A stretch of DNA of 64,000 nucleotides from Laspinema palackyanum D2c. Its GTDB lineage: Bacteria; Cyanobacteriota; Cyanobacteriia; Cyanobacteriales; Laspinemataceae. Under the pieces are notes generated by a model, which worked only from the letters and a program-made list of their open reading frames with translations, had not been told where the DNA came from and searched no databases. The stretch spans positions 62,001-126,000 of the forward strand of contig NZ_JAMXFD010000013.1 in the NCBI RefSeq assembly GCF_025370875.1, given 5' to 3'. The position numbers were made by a program, and so were the translations under genes. The number at the start of each line of letters is the position of its first letter. Within the stretch, counting starts at the first letter, position 1. Of this stretch, positions 44,481-53,879 are shown piece by piece.

Positions 44481-45274
44481 AGAAGCATAAACCTAAAGCT
44501 ATCCTGAAACCACAGCAGGATCCATCGGCCAAACTGGCCGAAATGGGTGCTTACTTACGGCAAGTGCGGGAGTCTCAGTCCATGACCCTTGAAGAAGTCG
44601 CGGCCAAAACGATGATTAGAATGAGTCTGCTGCGATCAATTGAAGAAGGGCAACTTTCTAACCTCCCCGAACCGATTTATGTTCAGGGTTTTCTCTTGCG
44701 GTTTGCTGAGGCGCTGGGTTTAAATGGCGTTGAGTTTGCTAAAACCTTTCCCATCATTTCCACCTGGCGCAAGCAGAAAATTGCTCAGTGGTTTTATTTA
44801 CCCATCCCTAGACTGCGACCGATTCATCTGTACCTGATTTATATCCTGCTGATTATTGGTGCAGTCAAAGGGTTAGCGGGATTTGTCGAAACCACGGCGA
44901 TGCAGGAATCCAATGGAGAACAAACGGAAACTGCTCAGACTGTAGCCAGTTCTGAGACAACCACGCCTGAAAAATCCACCCCCCCAACAACCGCCTCTCA
45001 AACCCTGGGGGCCAGTCAGTCCAATTCTAATGCCCCGGTTAGGGTTGGATTGATTCTTCAGGACAGTTCCTGGGTGCAAATTACCGCCGATGACAAAATC
45101 GAATTTGAAGGCACGTTACAACAAGGAACGGAACGCACTTGGGAAGCGAAACAACAACTGGTTATCCTAGCGGGCAATGCCGGTGGGGTTCTCATGGCAG
45201 TTAATGATGAACAAGCCAAACTCATGGGTAAACCCGGGGTTGCTGAAGAGGTGATTGTTCGCGCCGAACCCTAG
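44477..45274 (+). CDS. RodZ-like helix-turn-helix membrane protein
   Basis: A 265-residue protein. An N-terminal HTH_25 domain (YLRQVRESQSMTLEEVAAKT and onwards, ending GFLLRFAEALGL) is followed by a membrane helix at about 118-138 (HLYLIYILLIIGAVKGLAG), a Ser/Thr/Gln-rich linker and a C-terminal DUF4115 domain (SSWVQITADDKIEFEGTLQQ). RodZ couples MreB to the cell wall machinery and controls cell shape. Starting at 44477 it overlaps the stop of the pseudouridine synthase gene by 4 bases; the frame 23 codons further upstream is not needed. Confidence 0.85.
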   Translation: MKKHKPKAILKPQQDPSAKLAEMGAYLRQVRESQSMTLEEVAAKTMIRMSLLRSIEEGQLSNLPEPIYVQGFLLRFAEALGLNGVEFAKTFPIISTWRKQKIAQWFYLPIPRLRPIHLYLIYILLIIGAVKGLAGFVETTAMQESNGEQTETAQTVASSETTTPEKSTPPTTASQTLGASQSNSNAPVRVGLILQDSSWVQITADDKIEFEGTLQQGTERTWEAKQQLVILAGNAGGVLMAVNDEQAKLMGKPGVAEEVIVRAEP

Positions 45275-45276
45275 GG

Positions 45277-45418
45277 AAAACCCGCACCCTGAAGGGTGGA
45301 GCTACACGGACGAAGCCCGCCTGCGCGGGCTAAGAAAGAAAACCCGCACCCTGAAGGGTGGGGCTATACAGACGAAGCCTGTCCTGAGCTCCGTCGAAGG
45401 GCCCGCCTGCGCGGGTTC
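45277..45418. repeat. Dispersed GAAAACCCGCACCC element, copies C and D (tandem)
   Basis: Two copies in the same orientation (45277..45332 and 45339..45418) starting AAAACCCGCACCCTGAAGGG and ending CCCGCCTGCGCGGG. The second carries an insertion (CTGTCCTGAGCTCCGTCG) before its last segment. They lie directly after the rodZ-like gene and face the convergent malQ gene. Confidence 0.85.
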
Positions 45419-45542
45419 AGAGATAAAATCGACTTTTTACAACCGGATTTGGTATGACCCCTCCCTTGAGGTTGGGTTACTTAGGGTATTCCCAGAAATA
45501 AATCATCTTGCATCCGATGCGATCGGACTTAACAATACTCTT

Positions 45543-45602
45543 GTAGCCTGCGGAGGCAGGCTTTGTCCGTATAGCCCCACCCTTGAGGGTGCGGGTTTTT
45601 AG
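45543..45602. repeat. Dispersed element, copy E (inverted relative to C and D)
   Basis: GTAGCCTGCGGAGGCAGGCT, followed by the CCCCACCCTTGAGGGTGCGG hairpin and GGTTTTTA. The hairpin-plus-T end makes it a terminator in plus orientation. It lies 25 bases before the malQ stop codon. The 120 bases between D and E hold no gene. Confidence 0.82.
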
Positions 45603-45626
45603 GATATTTTATTTTTGGGAGTTCCC

Positions 45627-47132
45627 TTAGTAGCACCGGCGACCATAGGTTTCCGTGAGCAGTTTCAGGCGATCGCGCAGGTCCCAAGTCAGCACTTCCC
45701 CGCGATAACGCCATCCCCAATTCCCTTCTGCCAATCCGGGCGTATTCATCCGCGCATCGCTGCCAAGTCCCAACAAATCTTGCAAGGGAATCAGGGCTTG
45801 ATTCGCCACGGAAGACAATGCCACTCGAATCAGTTGCCAGTGAATCCCTTCCTCAGAAACGGGTCCCAAATAGGCTAACAGACACCACCGTTCATGGTCC
45901 GACAGTTTTTCAAACCATCCCACCGTCGTATCATTATCGTGAGTCCCGGTATAAACCACACAGTTGCGCGAGTAATAGTTAAGCGGCAAATAGGGATTCC
46001 CGGGTCCGGATCCAAAGGCAAAGTGTAAAATCTTCATCCCCGGAAACTCGAACTCGTCTCGCAGGGCTTCCACTTCCGGAGTAATCACCCCTAAATCTTC
46101 GGCAATAATCGGCAGACTGCCTAACTGTTCTTTCACCGTTTTCAGCAAAGCCGAACCCGATGCAGCAATCCACTTTCCATTCATGGCGGTGGTTTCCCCT
46201 TGGCGCACAGACCAGAAGGACTCTAGGCCCCGGAAATGGTCGATGCGAATGATATCCACATAACTCAACATGGATTGGAAGCGCTTGACCCACCAATCAA
46301 AATCCTGTTTTTCCAATCGCTTCCACAGGTAAACCGGGTTACCCCACAATTGCCCCGTGGCGCTGAAATAATCGGGCGGGACTCCGGCCATTCCTGCCGG
46401 TTCTCCGGTTTTGACATCCAGACAAAAGATGTTGGGATTGGCCCAGACATCGGCGCTATCGTGGGCGACATAGATGGGAATATCGCCGATAATTTGGATG
46501 TTTCGTTCGTTGGCGTAGCGTTTGAGGTCGGACCATTGCCGGAAAAATTGATATTGCAGGAATTTTTGGAAAAAGATTTCTGCGGTTAACTGTCGCCCCC
46601 ATTTGTCCAGGGCTTCTGGTTGCCGCTTGGCAATGTCGGGTTCCCACTGATACCAGCTTTTGCCATCCATTGCGCCTTTAATTGCCATGAATAAGGCATA
46701 ATCGTCAAGCCAATAGGCTTTTTCATGGCAAAATTCTTGAAATTGCTGTTTTTGCTCGGCAGAAGCCTGGGCTTTGAAGGTTTGGCAGGCTTGTTGTAAC
46801 AGGGGCATTTTGATGGCGATCGCCTGGTCAAAATCGACCCAATCGGCTGGAAACTCGGGCAGGTGATTAAAGTCCCAGTCCGCCAGCAGTTGGTCATCCC
46901 GCAGGCGATCGGGACTGATCAACATCGGGTTTCCTGCCATTGCGGAATAGGACAAATAGGGAGAATTGCCAAATCCCGTAGGTCCTAGCGGCAAAATCTG
47001 CCAGTAAAGTTGGTAACTCTCTGCTAAAAAGTCCACGAAGCGATAAGCCGCTTCGCCAAGGTCACCGATACCAAACCGACTGGGAAACGAGGTGGGGTGG
47101 AGTAGAATACCGCTAGATCTGGGGAAGGGCAT
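45627..47132 (-). CDS. malQ: 4-alpha-glucanotransferase
   Basis: A 501-residue GH77 enzyme that transfers maltodextrin chains and releases glucose, acting with phosphorylase and GH13 enzymes in glycogen metabolism. It starts MPFPRSSGILLHPTSFPSRF and contains LPLGPTGFGNSPYLSYSAMA, IIGDIPIYVAHDSADVWAN, RIDHFRGLESFW (nucleophile Asp), IAEDLGVITPEVEALRDEF (acid/base Glu) and YTGTHDNDTT (third Asp). The upstream extension to 47222 is not family-like. The length is normal. Confidence 0.95.
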   Translation of the reverse strand: MPFPRSSGILLHPTSFPSRFGIGDLGEAAYRFVDFLAESYQLYWQILPLGPTGFGNSPYLSYSAMAGNPMLISPDRLRDDQLLADWDFNHLPEFPADWVDFDQAIAIKMPLLQQACQTFKAQASAEQKQQFQEFCHEKAYWLDDYALFMAIKGAMDGKSWYQWEPDIAKRQPEALDKWGRQLTAEIFFQKFLQYQFFRQWSDLKRYANERNIQIIGDIPIYVAHDSADVWANPNIFCLDVKTGEPAGMAGVPPDYFSATGQLWGNPVYLWKRLEKQDFDWWVKRFQSMLSYVDIIRIDHFRGLESFWSVRQGETTAMNGKWIAASGSALLKTVKEQLGSLPIIAEDLGVITPEVEALRDEFEFPGMKILHFAFGSGPGNPYLPLNYYSRNCVVYTGTHDNDTTVGWFEKLSDHERWCLLAYLGPVSEEGIHWQLIRVALSSVANQALIPLQDLLGLGSDARMNTPGLAEGNWGWRYRGEVLTWDLRDRLKLLTETYGRRCY

Positions 47133-47317
47133 GGTGTATTTACCATTGGAAAATAACTTAAGCGTGGTTGCCCAATCGTTTACTGGGCCAACAAGTCTCA
47201 ACTTTATCATGGGACGGGGCACTAGAGAGCGGCGATCGCCCCATCAAAACTTGATGACAAATCAGCCCCTATCCCTGCTAACAGCGATTCTAAACCTATC
47301 AACTTTAAAATTTAACC

Positions 47318-47746
47318 ATGACCTATCGCAATCCCACTCCGACTGTTGACATCATTATTGAGTTAGGCGATCGCCCCGGACGTCCCATTATCCTGATTGA
47401 ACGTCGCAATGACCCTTTAGGTTGGGCGCTTCCCGGTGGTTTTGTCGATTATGGGGAATCGGTGGAAACGGCGGCGATCCGTGAGGCGAAAGAAGAAATC
47501 GGTTTAGATGTGGAACTTATCGAACAATTTCATGTGTATTCTGACCCGAATCGGGACCCGCGTCAGCATACCCTGAGTGTGGTTTTTTTAGCCACGGCGA
47601 CGGGGGAACCCCAAGCGGCAGATGATGCGAAAAATTTAGACTGTTTTGAGTCTTGGCGCATTCCCCCTAATCTCTGTTTTGACCACGATCGCATCCTCAA
47701 GGATTATTGGCGATATCGAAACTATGGGATTAGACCCCGGATTTAA
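47318..47746 (+). CDS. NUDIX hydrolase (ADP-ribose pyrophosphatase-like)
   Basis: A 142-residue protein. The Nudix box follows GX5EX7REUXEEXGU, here with [18 protein letters not shown] and then EEIGL. The N terminus ([20 protein letters not shown]) and the compact length are typical of bacterial ADP-ribose or NAD(P)H pyrophosphatases of the ADPRase type. The exact substrate cannot be decided. It is divergent from malQ. Confidence 0.9.
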   Translation: MTYRNPTPTVDIIIELGDRPGRPIILIERRNDPLGWALPGGFVDYGESVETAAIREAKEEIGLDVELIEQFHVYSDPNRDPRQHTLSVVFLATATGEPQAADDAKNLDCFESWRIPPNLCFDHDRILKDYWRYRNYGIRPRI

Positions 47747-48687
47747 GGCGATCGCCATTCCATCTGGAGGGGAACTTCAAAAAATAAAATAGCTCAAACC
47801 CGCACCTTCAAGGGTGCGGTTTTTATAGACTTTTGAAGATTGGATGGAGGAGTATCAGAGTTCGTTTCCCAGTCCACTGGGTCCTGCGAAACCGATGCGA
47901 TCGCCTTGCCGTCCCCCGTTCATCGTCACTCCGACTAGATCGGGGATAGGGCGGTACTCCATTGACCAGAAATGCCCTATCCCTTCGGTTTGGGTCGATT
48001 AAAATCTTAACGGTGCGATCGCTCTGTTGCTATTTTTCTTTAAAGACGAAATATTTCCAACCTCCCAAAGCCCTATCCATCCAAGGGATTCAGATTTTTA
48101 TTAAGGTCATCATCAACCCTAGGGCAATCCCCCTTCCTCAATTTGCACTACCCTGTGCCACTCCCCACTGCCAATGCGCCCTCAACCTTGACATAGAATA
48201 GAGTTTCTAATCCCCGCTCAACCGGATTAAGGACAGCCGGTTTCACCGGAGGAACAGGGTGGTTTCCTTCCATTCCAGTTTCCTGCTCCCTTGCCACGAG
48301 AACACCCGACTAGAATCCTAGAGAAAATAGTCGGGATCAAGCTCACCGTCAACCCTTCCCACCCCTCAACCATCCCCGGTTGTTTATTCGCAATAAATAG
48401 GTGGTCTTTGCAAATGATAAACCCCTTGTTGATCACCCATCCCCTCTTTAAAATGGGTTATCAAACCCCCTTGAAATTCCCTTAAAATTTTATGGTGGAA
48501 AAATATTTTTGCTTTTTCAAATTTTAATCCGAACTTTCTCTGTAATTTATAAATGCCATGAAAATACATAAAAATTTATCAAATTATCACTAATTTTACA
48601 TCTTGCTAATTCGCATAAGAACAAAATTTAATTTAAAAAAATAGCCGATTAAAGGGTAATAAAATTCGCAGTAAAAAAGGTAGGGTT
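47747..48687. other. Intergenic region of 940 bases
   Basis: No reading frame with family features; the 79-residue frame at 47962..48201 lacks a ribosome site and a protein-like composition. A hairpin at 47796..47825 (CCCGCACCTTCAAGGGTGCG then T-rich) is a shortened copy of the dispersed element and may end the NUDIX transcript. The last 200 bases are AT-rich and hold the promoter region of the next gene. Confidence 0.5.
47796..47825 (+). terminator. Hairpin terminator after the NUDIX gene (partial dispersed element)
   Basis: AAACCCGCACCTTCAAGGGT then GCGGTTTTTATAG: a stem of GCACC/GGTGC type followed by five T. It is the hairpin half of the element at 45543..45602 and sits 50 bases after the NUDIX stop codon. 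Confidence 0.7.
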
Positions 48688-51600
48688 ATGAATGTTGAAC
48701 GCCAAATTAGTCAAACCCCTGATTCCGTCAAGCCGGGTGGAACCATTCACGATAGATACTTCCAAATCATAGTGGAACGAGCGGCGATTGGGTTAGCGCT
48801 TTGGGATTTGACTGGAAAATTATTGCAAACCAACCCTTTTTTACAAACCCTGCTGGGGTATGAGGCAGAAGAACTATTGCATCTGGAATATAGTCAGATT
48901 ACTCATCCCGAAGACTGTCAAGTAGAGGAGGCTCTCATGGAAGAGTGTATTGCCAGAAAGAGAGAGGGATATGAAATAGAAAAAAGATTAATCGGAAAAG
49001 ATGGAAAAGAAATCTGGGTCAAACAGAACCTATCCATGAGGCTAGACGGGGCAGAAAATCCACTATTTGCGGTGGCAACCATTGAGACTTTTTCCCCAGT
49101 CTCCTCCCGTGAGAAACCCACTGAAGAATTGGCAGAAAAATACCAAACTATCTTTGATATTTTCCCCCTGGGAATTTCCGTTACAGACTCTGAAGGGAAT
49201 ATTATAGAATCAAATCCTGCTTCATTAAATTATTTAGATGCTCTGGTTATCAGCTCACAAGAAGAGGTCCAACCGGATAGAGATTACCGGCTCATTTTTA
49301 GGGAAGGGACTCCGCTGAATCTCGAAGAATTTTCCAGAAGACTGGTTTTAACAGAAAATGCCAAAAATGGAGTGATCCAAAGTTTACAAGTGGGAATTGC
49401 TTCCGGGGAGGGAGAATTAGACTGGCTGAATATTATAGCTGTACCGATTCCGCTTTCAAATTATGGATTTGTCATCGCCTATATCGAGATTAACGAAGGC
49501 AAAAAAACAGAAATAGCGTTAAAAGAAAGTGAAATGAGGTTTAGAAAAGCCCTGGACCACTTCCCAGATACCTTTGTAATTTATGATGCCGATCGCCGCA
49601 TTCAATTTATTAACACCAATGGGATCCAAGTGAGTGGCTATACCGAAGAACAGATTATCAATCGCCGGGATGAAGAATTATTTCCCCCAGCAGTCACTGA
49701 TAACTATCTTCCCCTACTTCAGGAAGCTATTGAGACAAAAAGTCCTCAAAAAGGAGAATGTAACATTGCTTTAAATAATACCCAATGGAGCGCAGCGATC
49801 GCTTACATTCCCTTGCTGAATGACCGGGGAGAAATTTATCAGATTTTAGGAATTACCCATGATATCACGGAACGCAAGCGGGCTGAAGAATCTTTAATTA
49901 AAAGTGAAACCACCAATCGAGCCTTACTTAATACCATCCCCGATTTAATGTTTAGAGTGAAAGGAGATGGAACCTACTTAGATTTTAAACCGGCTAATTT
50001 TAGCAATTTAATCAAACCGCAAATTTTTCAAGGCTTAAAAGTGGTGGATGTCATGCCCCCAAATATTGCCGAAAAATCCATGAGATATATCCAACAGACC
50101 TTGGAAACTGGAGAGATACAAGTGTTTGAATATCAACTAGAAATCGGCGGTGAAGTTTCGGTCTATGAAGCTAGACTGATTGCCAGTGGAGATGATGAAG
50201 TCGTGGCTATTGTGCGAGACATTACGGCGCGTAAAAATGCCGATATAGAAAAAAATCAATTGATTGAATCCCTCCAGAAGAGTGAAGCGAATCTCGCCCG
50301 AGCACAAAGAGTCGCTCATGTGGGAAGCTGGGAATATGAGGTTGAGTCTAAAAAAATAACCGTTTCTGAAGAATTTTTAAGAATTTTTGACTCCCCTTTG
50401 AATTCCGAAGTAAGCTATTTTCACCTGGTGAATCAGCTACACCCAAAAGATAGAAAAAGTTGGAGGAATCTGATTCGAGAAGCCCTGGCACAAGGGAGCG
50501 CCAATGAAGTTGAACTGAGAATTTGGCAAAGCGATCGCACCCTCCGTTATATTGAAGCAAGGGCGGAGGTGGTATTTAGTGAAACCGGAAAACCCATGAG
50601 GCTCTTTGGAACCGCCTTAGATATTACCGAACAGAAAAAAGCCCAATCTGCCCTTGCCGAATCCGAAGCCAAATATCGCTCCTTAATGAATGATGCCGGA
50701 GATGCAATATTACTCACGGATTTGGAGGGTAATTTTTTAGAATCCAACAAAAAAGCCGAGGAACTATTAGGTTATACCAAAGAAGAATTTGTCACCCTCC
50801 ATGCCAGTCAAATTTTGCCCCCCCAAGAACGGGAAAGAGTGATCTCTATGTTCGCCTTAACGGCAAAAATCGGAGGCGGATGGTTGCCAAATACCCAACT
50901 CCGCCAAAAAGATGGGGAAACTCTGTGGGCGGATATTAGTTGTAGTGTAGTCCAATGGGGAGAGGGTCTGAAAGTTCAGCAGGCAATCCTGCGGGATATT
51001 ACTTATCGGGTTCATATTGAAGCCTCTTTAAGAGAACAAGCGGACCGAGAACGGTTGATATCTGCCATGCAAGAGCGGATCCGACAGTCGTTGGATTTGA
51101 AAGAGATTTTACAAACGACGGTGGTCCAGGTGAGGCAATTTTTACAGTGCGATCGCGTGGCAATTTGTCGCTTAGGCTCGGATTGCACCGGCGAGATGGT
51201 AGCGGAATCGGTTAATTCAGAATACTGCTCCATTTTAGGGCTAACTATTCGGGATCCCTTATTAGGAAAACTGGATTTATCCCTGCAAAAGTTGGGGGGA
51301 ATTTATCAGGTTGAGGATATTACTCAAGCTTGGGTGAGCGAGTTTCAGGTTAATTTTTTAACTGAGGTGGAAGTCAAGGCGATGTTAATGGTGCCCATTG
51401 TCCAAAGTAGTGGGTTATGGGGATTACTGATTGCTCACCACTGTGCGGCACCTCGACGATGGCAGCAGTCAGAAATTAAGTTGCTCAGTCAATTGGCAAC
51501 CCAGGTGGGAATTGCCACCCAACAATCCCAACTGTATGAACAGCTCAAAGAAGCAAATCAACAGTTGCAGCAATTGGCAACTCGGGATGGATTAACCCTG

Positions 51601-52101
51601 TTATCAAATCGGCGTCATTTTAATGAATATTTAGAACGAGAATGGCGACAGATGGAGCGTGAGCGCACCCCACTCTCGTTGATTCTATGCGATATCGATT
51701 TTTTTAAACCCTATAATGACACCTACGGCCATCAAGCTGGGGATGAATCTCTCAAACAAGTTGCAGTTGCCATTCAAAAAGCCAGCAAAAGGCCCTTAGA
51801 TTTTGTAGCGCGCTATGGTGGCGAAGAATTTGCTGTGATTTTACCCGACACCGATGCGGATGGGGCCATCTCCGTCGGGGAAACCATCCGCGAGGGGGTG
51901 AAGGCATTACAAGTTCCCCATCGGGCATCTCCTACCTGTGGATACATTACCTTGAGTGTGGGAATTGCGACGGCGATGCCTGGAGTTGAGTCATCTTTGG
52001 AGACCCTGATTCAAGAAGCCGATCGCGCCCTGTATCGAGCGAAGGACAAGGGCCGCGATTGTTCGGTTCATTATGCTCAGATTGAAAGCCGCTCCTGCTA
52101 A
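48688..52101 (+). CDS. Multi-PAS/GAF diguanylate cyclase (GGDEF)
   Basis: A 1137-residue signalling protein without membrane segments. The N terminus holds about six PAS-type domains (for example FQIIVERAAIGLALWDLTGK, RFRKALDHFPDTFVIYDADR, RSLMNDAGDAILLTDLEGN), several ending in the PAC motif (ITHDITERKRAEE, TALDITEQKKAQSA). A GAF domain (about 795-945, beginning LKEILQTTVVQVRQFLQC) follows. The GGDEF domain (about 960-1130) has LSLILCDIDFFKPYNDTYGH and the active-site RYGGEEF, so diguanylate cyclase activity is expected. No EAL domain and no RxxD inhibitory site just before GGEEF are obvious. Input signals could be light, redox or small ligands; none can be told from the sequence. Confidence 0.93.
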   Translation: MNVERQISQTPDSVKPGGTIHDRYFQIIVERAAIGLALWDLTGKLLQTNPFLQTLLGYEAEELLHLEYSQITHPEDCQVEEALMEECIARKREGYEIEKRLIGKDGKEIWVKQNLSMRLDGAENPLFAVATIETFSPVSSREKPTEELAEKYQTIFDIFPLGISVTDSEGNIIESNPASLNYLDALVISSQEEVQPDRDYRLIFREGTPLNLEEFSRRLVLTENAKNGVIQSLQVGIASGEGELDWLNIIAVPIPLSNYGFVIAYIEINEGKKTEIALKESEMRFRKALDHFPDTFVIYDADRRIQFINTNGIQVSGYTEEQIINRRDEELFPPAVTDNYLPLLQEAIETKSPQKGECNIALNNTQWSAAIAYIPLLNDRGEIYQILGITHDITERKRAEESLIKSETTNRALLNTIPDLMFRVKGDGTYLDFKPANFSNLIKPQIFQGLKVVDVMPPNIAEKSMRYIQQTLETGEIQVFEYQLEIGGEVSVYEARLIASGDDEVVAIVRDITARKNADIEKNQLIESLQKSEANLARAQRVAHVGSWEYEVESKKITVSEEFLRIFDSPLNSEVSYFHLVNQLHPKDRKSWRNLIREALAQGSANEVELRIWQSDRTLRYIEARAEVVFSETGKPMRLFGTALDITEQKKAQSALAESEAKYRSLMNDAGDAILLTDLEGNFLESNKKAEELLGYTKEEFVTLHASQILPPQERERVISMFALTAKIGGGWLPNTQLRQKDGETLWADISCSVVQWGEGLKVQQAILRDITYRVHIEASLREQADRERLISAMQERIRQSLDLKEILQTTVVQVRQFLQCDRVAICRLGSDCTGEMVAESVNSEYCSILGLTIRDPLLGKLDLSLQKLGGIYQVEDITQAWVSEFQVNFLTEVEVKAMLMVPIVQSSGLWGLLIAHHCAAPRRWQQSEIKLLSQLATQVGIATQQSQLYEQLKEANQQLQQLATRDGLTLLSNRRHFNEYLEREWRQMERERTPLSLILCDIDFFKPYNDTYGHQAGDESLKQVAVAIQKASKRPLDFVARYGGEEFAVILPDTDADGAISVGETIREGVKALQVPHRASPTCGYITLSVGIATAMPGVESSLETLIQEADRALYRAKDKGRDCSVHYAQIESRSC

Positions 52102-52589
52102 AATAGATCGCGATTCCACCAGTGCCCCTTGGAGTAAACTATGAAAGGCTGTTTTTTTTGAAGTCCCTCGGTGATGGCGAACAGCTTCGAGGGCCTTGGA
52201 TTGCGATCGCCAGGGGGCACAAAAAGTAGCCCAGTGGAATTAGGGTCAGGAAGATGGACTAGCAATCCCTAGAAATAACCCCGGTTCCAACCCAGAGGCG
52301 ATCGCGCCGTTCCTTACTCCGTTAATGTTCATTCCTGAAGGGGTTTAAGTGAACCGGCAGAACAAGCGCAAGATCCAGGGAGAATGAGATCGTTAATCTA
52401 GGTAAAATATCCCTGAACACAGGATTAACTTCTGGGGAGTTTGAGGGGCTATAAGTCCCGGGCTGTACCAGAATGGTCAGGGTCGGGATACATGGATCCC
52501 TCAAGTCAATTAAAGGGGTCGATGCCCTGAAAATTGACAATCACTGGAATTGTCATGCTATAATTTTATCGCAAATTATTTTTACGGTA
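52102..52589. other. Region between the GGDEF gene and the TnpB gene
   Basis: No gene. The right part (from about 52440) belongs to the transposon's left flank: a hairpin resembling the right-end hairpin (52457..52487), then TGACAATcactggaATTGTCA as a second hairpin. Confidence 0.45.
52457..52487 (+). repeat. Left-side copy of the transposon end hairpin
   Basis: CCCGGGCTGTACCAGAATGG continuing TCAGGGTCGGG folds with stem CCCG..CTG.ACC/GGT.CAG..CGGG. It matches the right-end hairpin at 53767..53796 in about 80% of positions and has the same loop position. It lies about 100 bases before the TnpB start. Confidence 0.6.
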
Positions 52590-53762
52590 ATGCTGAGAGC
52601 AACCAAATACAGAATTTATCCAACCTTCGAGCAAAGGGAACACCTTGCTCAGAGTTTTGGTTGCTTACGATTCGCATGGAACTACGCTCTCAATCTTACC
52701 AACGAAACCTACAAAGCTACAGGGAAGGGTCTAGGTCGCTTTGCCATTCAGAAAGAGATAACTAATCTCAAGAAAGAACACGAATGGATGAAAGAGCCTT
52801 ATTCCCAATGCTTACAGGTTGTTGCACTAAATTTGTCTAGGGCTTTTATAAACTTTTTTGAAGGGAGGGCTTCTTATCCTCAATTCAAATCAAAGCACCG
52901 TACCCAATCTATTAGTTATCCTCAGAATGTCTCAATCGTAGAAGATGGCATCAAATTTCCCAAGATGGGGATTGTTCATGCCAGACTACATAGACCTATT
53001 GAAGGGGCAATCAGAACAGTCACTGTGTCGATGAATGCCTCATGCCAATACTTTGCCTCTGTTTTAGTCGATGATGGGAAAGATATCCCAGAAAAAACGA
53101 CCGAAGGTAAAGCAGTCGGTATTGATTTAGGCTTGACTCATTTTGCTATCACCTCCGATGGGTCTAAATTTGACAATCCCCGTTGGTTGGCTAAACATGA
53201 GAAAAATCTAAGAGCTAAACAAAAACGGTTGTCCAGAAGACAAAAGGGTTCTAACAACCGTAACAAAACCCGTAAGCAGGTATCCGGGGTACATAACAAA
53301 ATATCTCGATGCCGGTCAGATTTTCACCACAAACTATCGCGCAGGATAGTCAACGAAAACCAAGTCATAGTGGTAGAAAATCTAGCAGTTAGGAACCTGG
53401 TCAGAAACCACTGTCTGGCTAAAGCAATCAGCCAAGTGGGATGGGGCCAGTTCTGTACCCTGCTGAAGTACAAAGCAGAGCAAGAAGGGAAAGTTTACCT
53501 AGAAGTAGACCGATTCTTTCCTAGCTCCAAAACCTGCAATGTTTGCCTCAATCAAGTCAGAAGCTTGACCCTTGGTGTCAGGACTTGGCAGTGTGAAAAG
53601 TGCCAAACGAAGCATGATAGAGATATAAACGCTGCCAAGAATATCCGAGATGAAGGACTGCGGATTTTATCCTCTGGAACGGGGGAGATCGCCTATCGTC
53701 CAGGTGTAAGACGAGATAGTAGAGGACGCAAGAAATCTACTGTCTCGCAATCTGCTGGGTAG
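52590..53762 (+). CDS. tnpB: RNA-guided endonuclease TnpB (IS200/IS605 family)
   Basis: A 390-residue TnpB, ancestor-type relative of Cas12. The N terminus (MLRATKYRIYPTFEQREHLA) is the classical wedge region. The RuvC nuclease is complete: Asp179 in GIDLGLTHFA, Glu263 in IVVVENLAV and Asp345 in HDRDINAAKN. The zinc ribbon has CNVC (316, 319) and CEKC (335, 338). The protein uses an omega RNA, usually encoded across its 3' end and the right element end, to cut target DNA next to a transposon-adjacent motif. The first part of the frame to 52473 overlaps left-end hairpins and is not TnpB-like. All key residues are intact. Confidence 0.92.
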   Translation: MLRATKYRIYPTFEQREHLAQSFGCLRFAWNYALNLTNETYKATGKGLGRFAIQKEITNLKKEHEWMKEPYSQCLQVVALNLSRAFINFFEGRASYPQFKSKHRTQSISYPQNVSIVEDGIKFPKMGIVHARLHRPIEGAIRTVTVSMNASCQYFASVLVDDGKDIPEKTTEGKAVGIDLGLTHFAITSDGSKFDNPRWLAKHEKNLRAKQKRLSRRQKGSNNRNKTRKQVSGVHNKISRCRSDFHHKLSRRIVNENQVIVVENLAVRNLVRNHCLAKAISQVGWGQFCTLLKYKAEQEGKVYLEVDRFFPSSKTCNVCLNQVRSLTLGVRTWQCEKCQTKHDRDINAAKNIRDEGLRILSSGTGEIAYRPGVRRDSRGRKKSTVSQSAG

Positions 53763-53766
53763 GAAG

Positions 53767-53796
53767 CCCGCACTGTACCGTAAGGTCAGCGTCGGG
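53767..53796 (+). ncRNA. Right-end hairpin, probable 3' scaffold of an omega RNA
   Basis: CCCGCACTGTACCGTAAGGT continuing CAGCGTCGGG folds with stem CCCG..CTG.ACC/GGT.CAG..CGGG and loop GTAA, just 5 bases after the TnpB stop. In known TnpB systems this end forms the last hairpin of the guide RNA, with the guide being the bases downstream of TAGTTCAC. The assignment is inferred from family knowledge. Confidence 0.5.
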
Positions 53797-53879
53797 TAGT
53801 TCACAAATGTGTTTTCCATTTCAATTCACAAGCCAGCTAAACCGTCCGGGTATCACCCGTTCTTGAAAATCTAATCTCA

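Larger units (their letters stand above)
52530..53805 (+). mobile_element. IS200/IS605-family element with tnpB only
   Basis: A single TnpB gene without an accompanying TnpA transposase, in the style of IS1341-type elements. The left end is taken at the small hairpin TGACAATcactggaATTGTCA around 52534..52556 and the right end beyond the hairpin at 53767..53796. Exact ends and the target tetranucleotide are not certain. The element sits about 80 bases upstream of ridA. It would need TnpA in trans to move. Confidence 0.6.

Noticed and set aside
47962-48201. 79-codon frame in the long gap before the GGDEF gene
   Set aside because: Composition is not protein-like, no ribosome site, and it lies in a region with no other coding sign.
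52473-52589. N-terminal extension of the TnpB frame
   Set aside because: It runs through the left-end hairpins, and TnpB proteins start at the MLRATKYRIYP-type motif.
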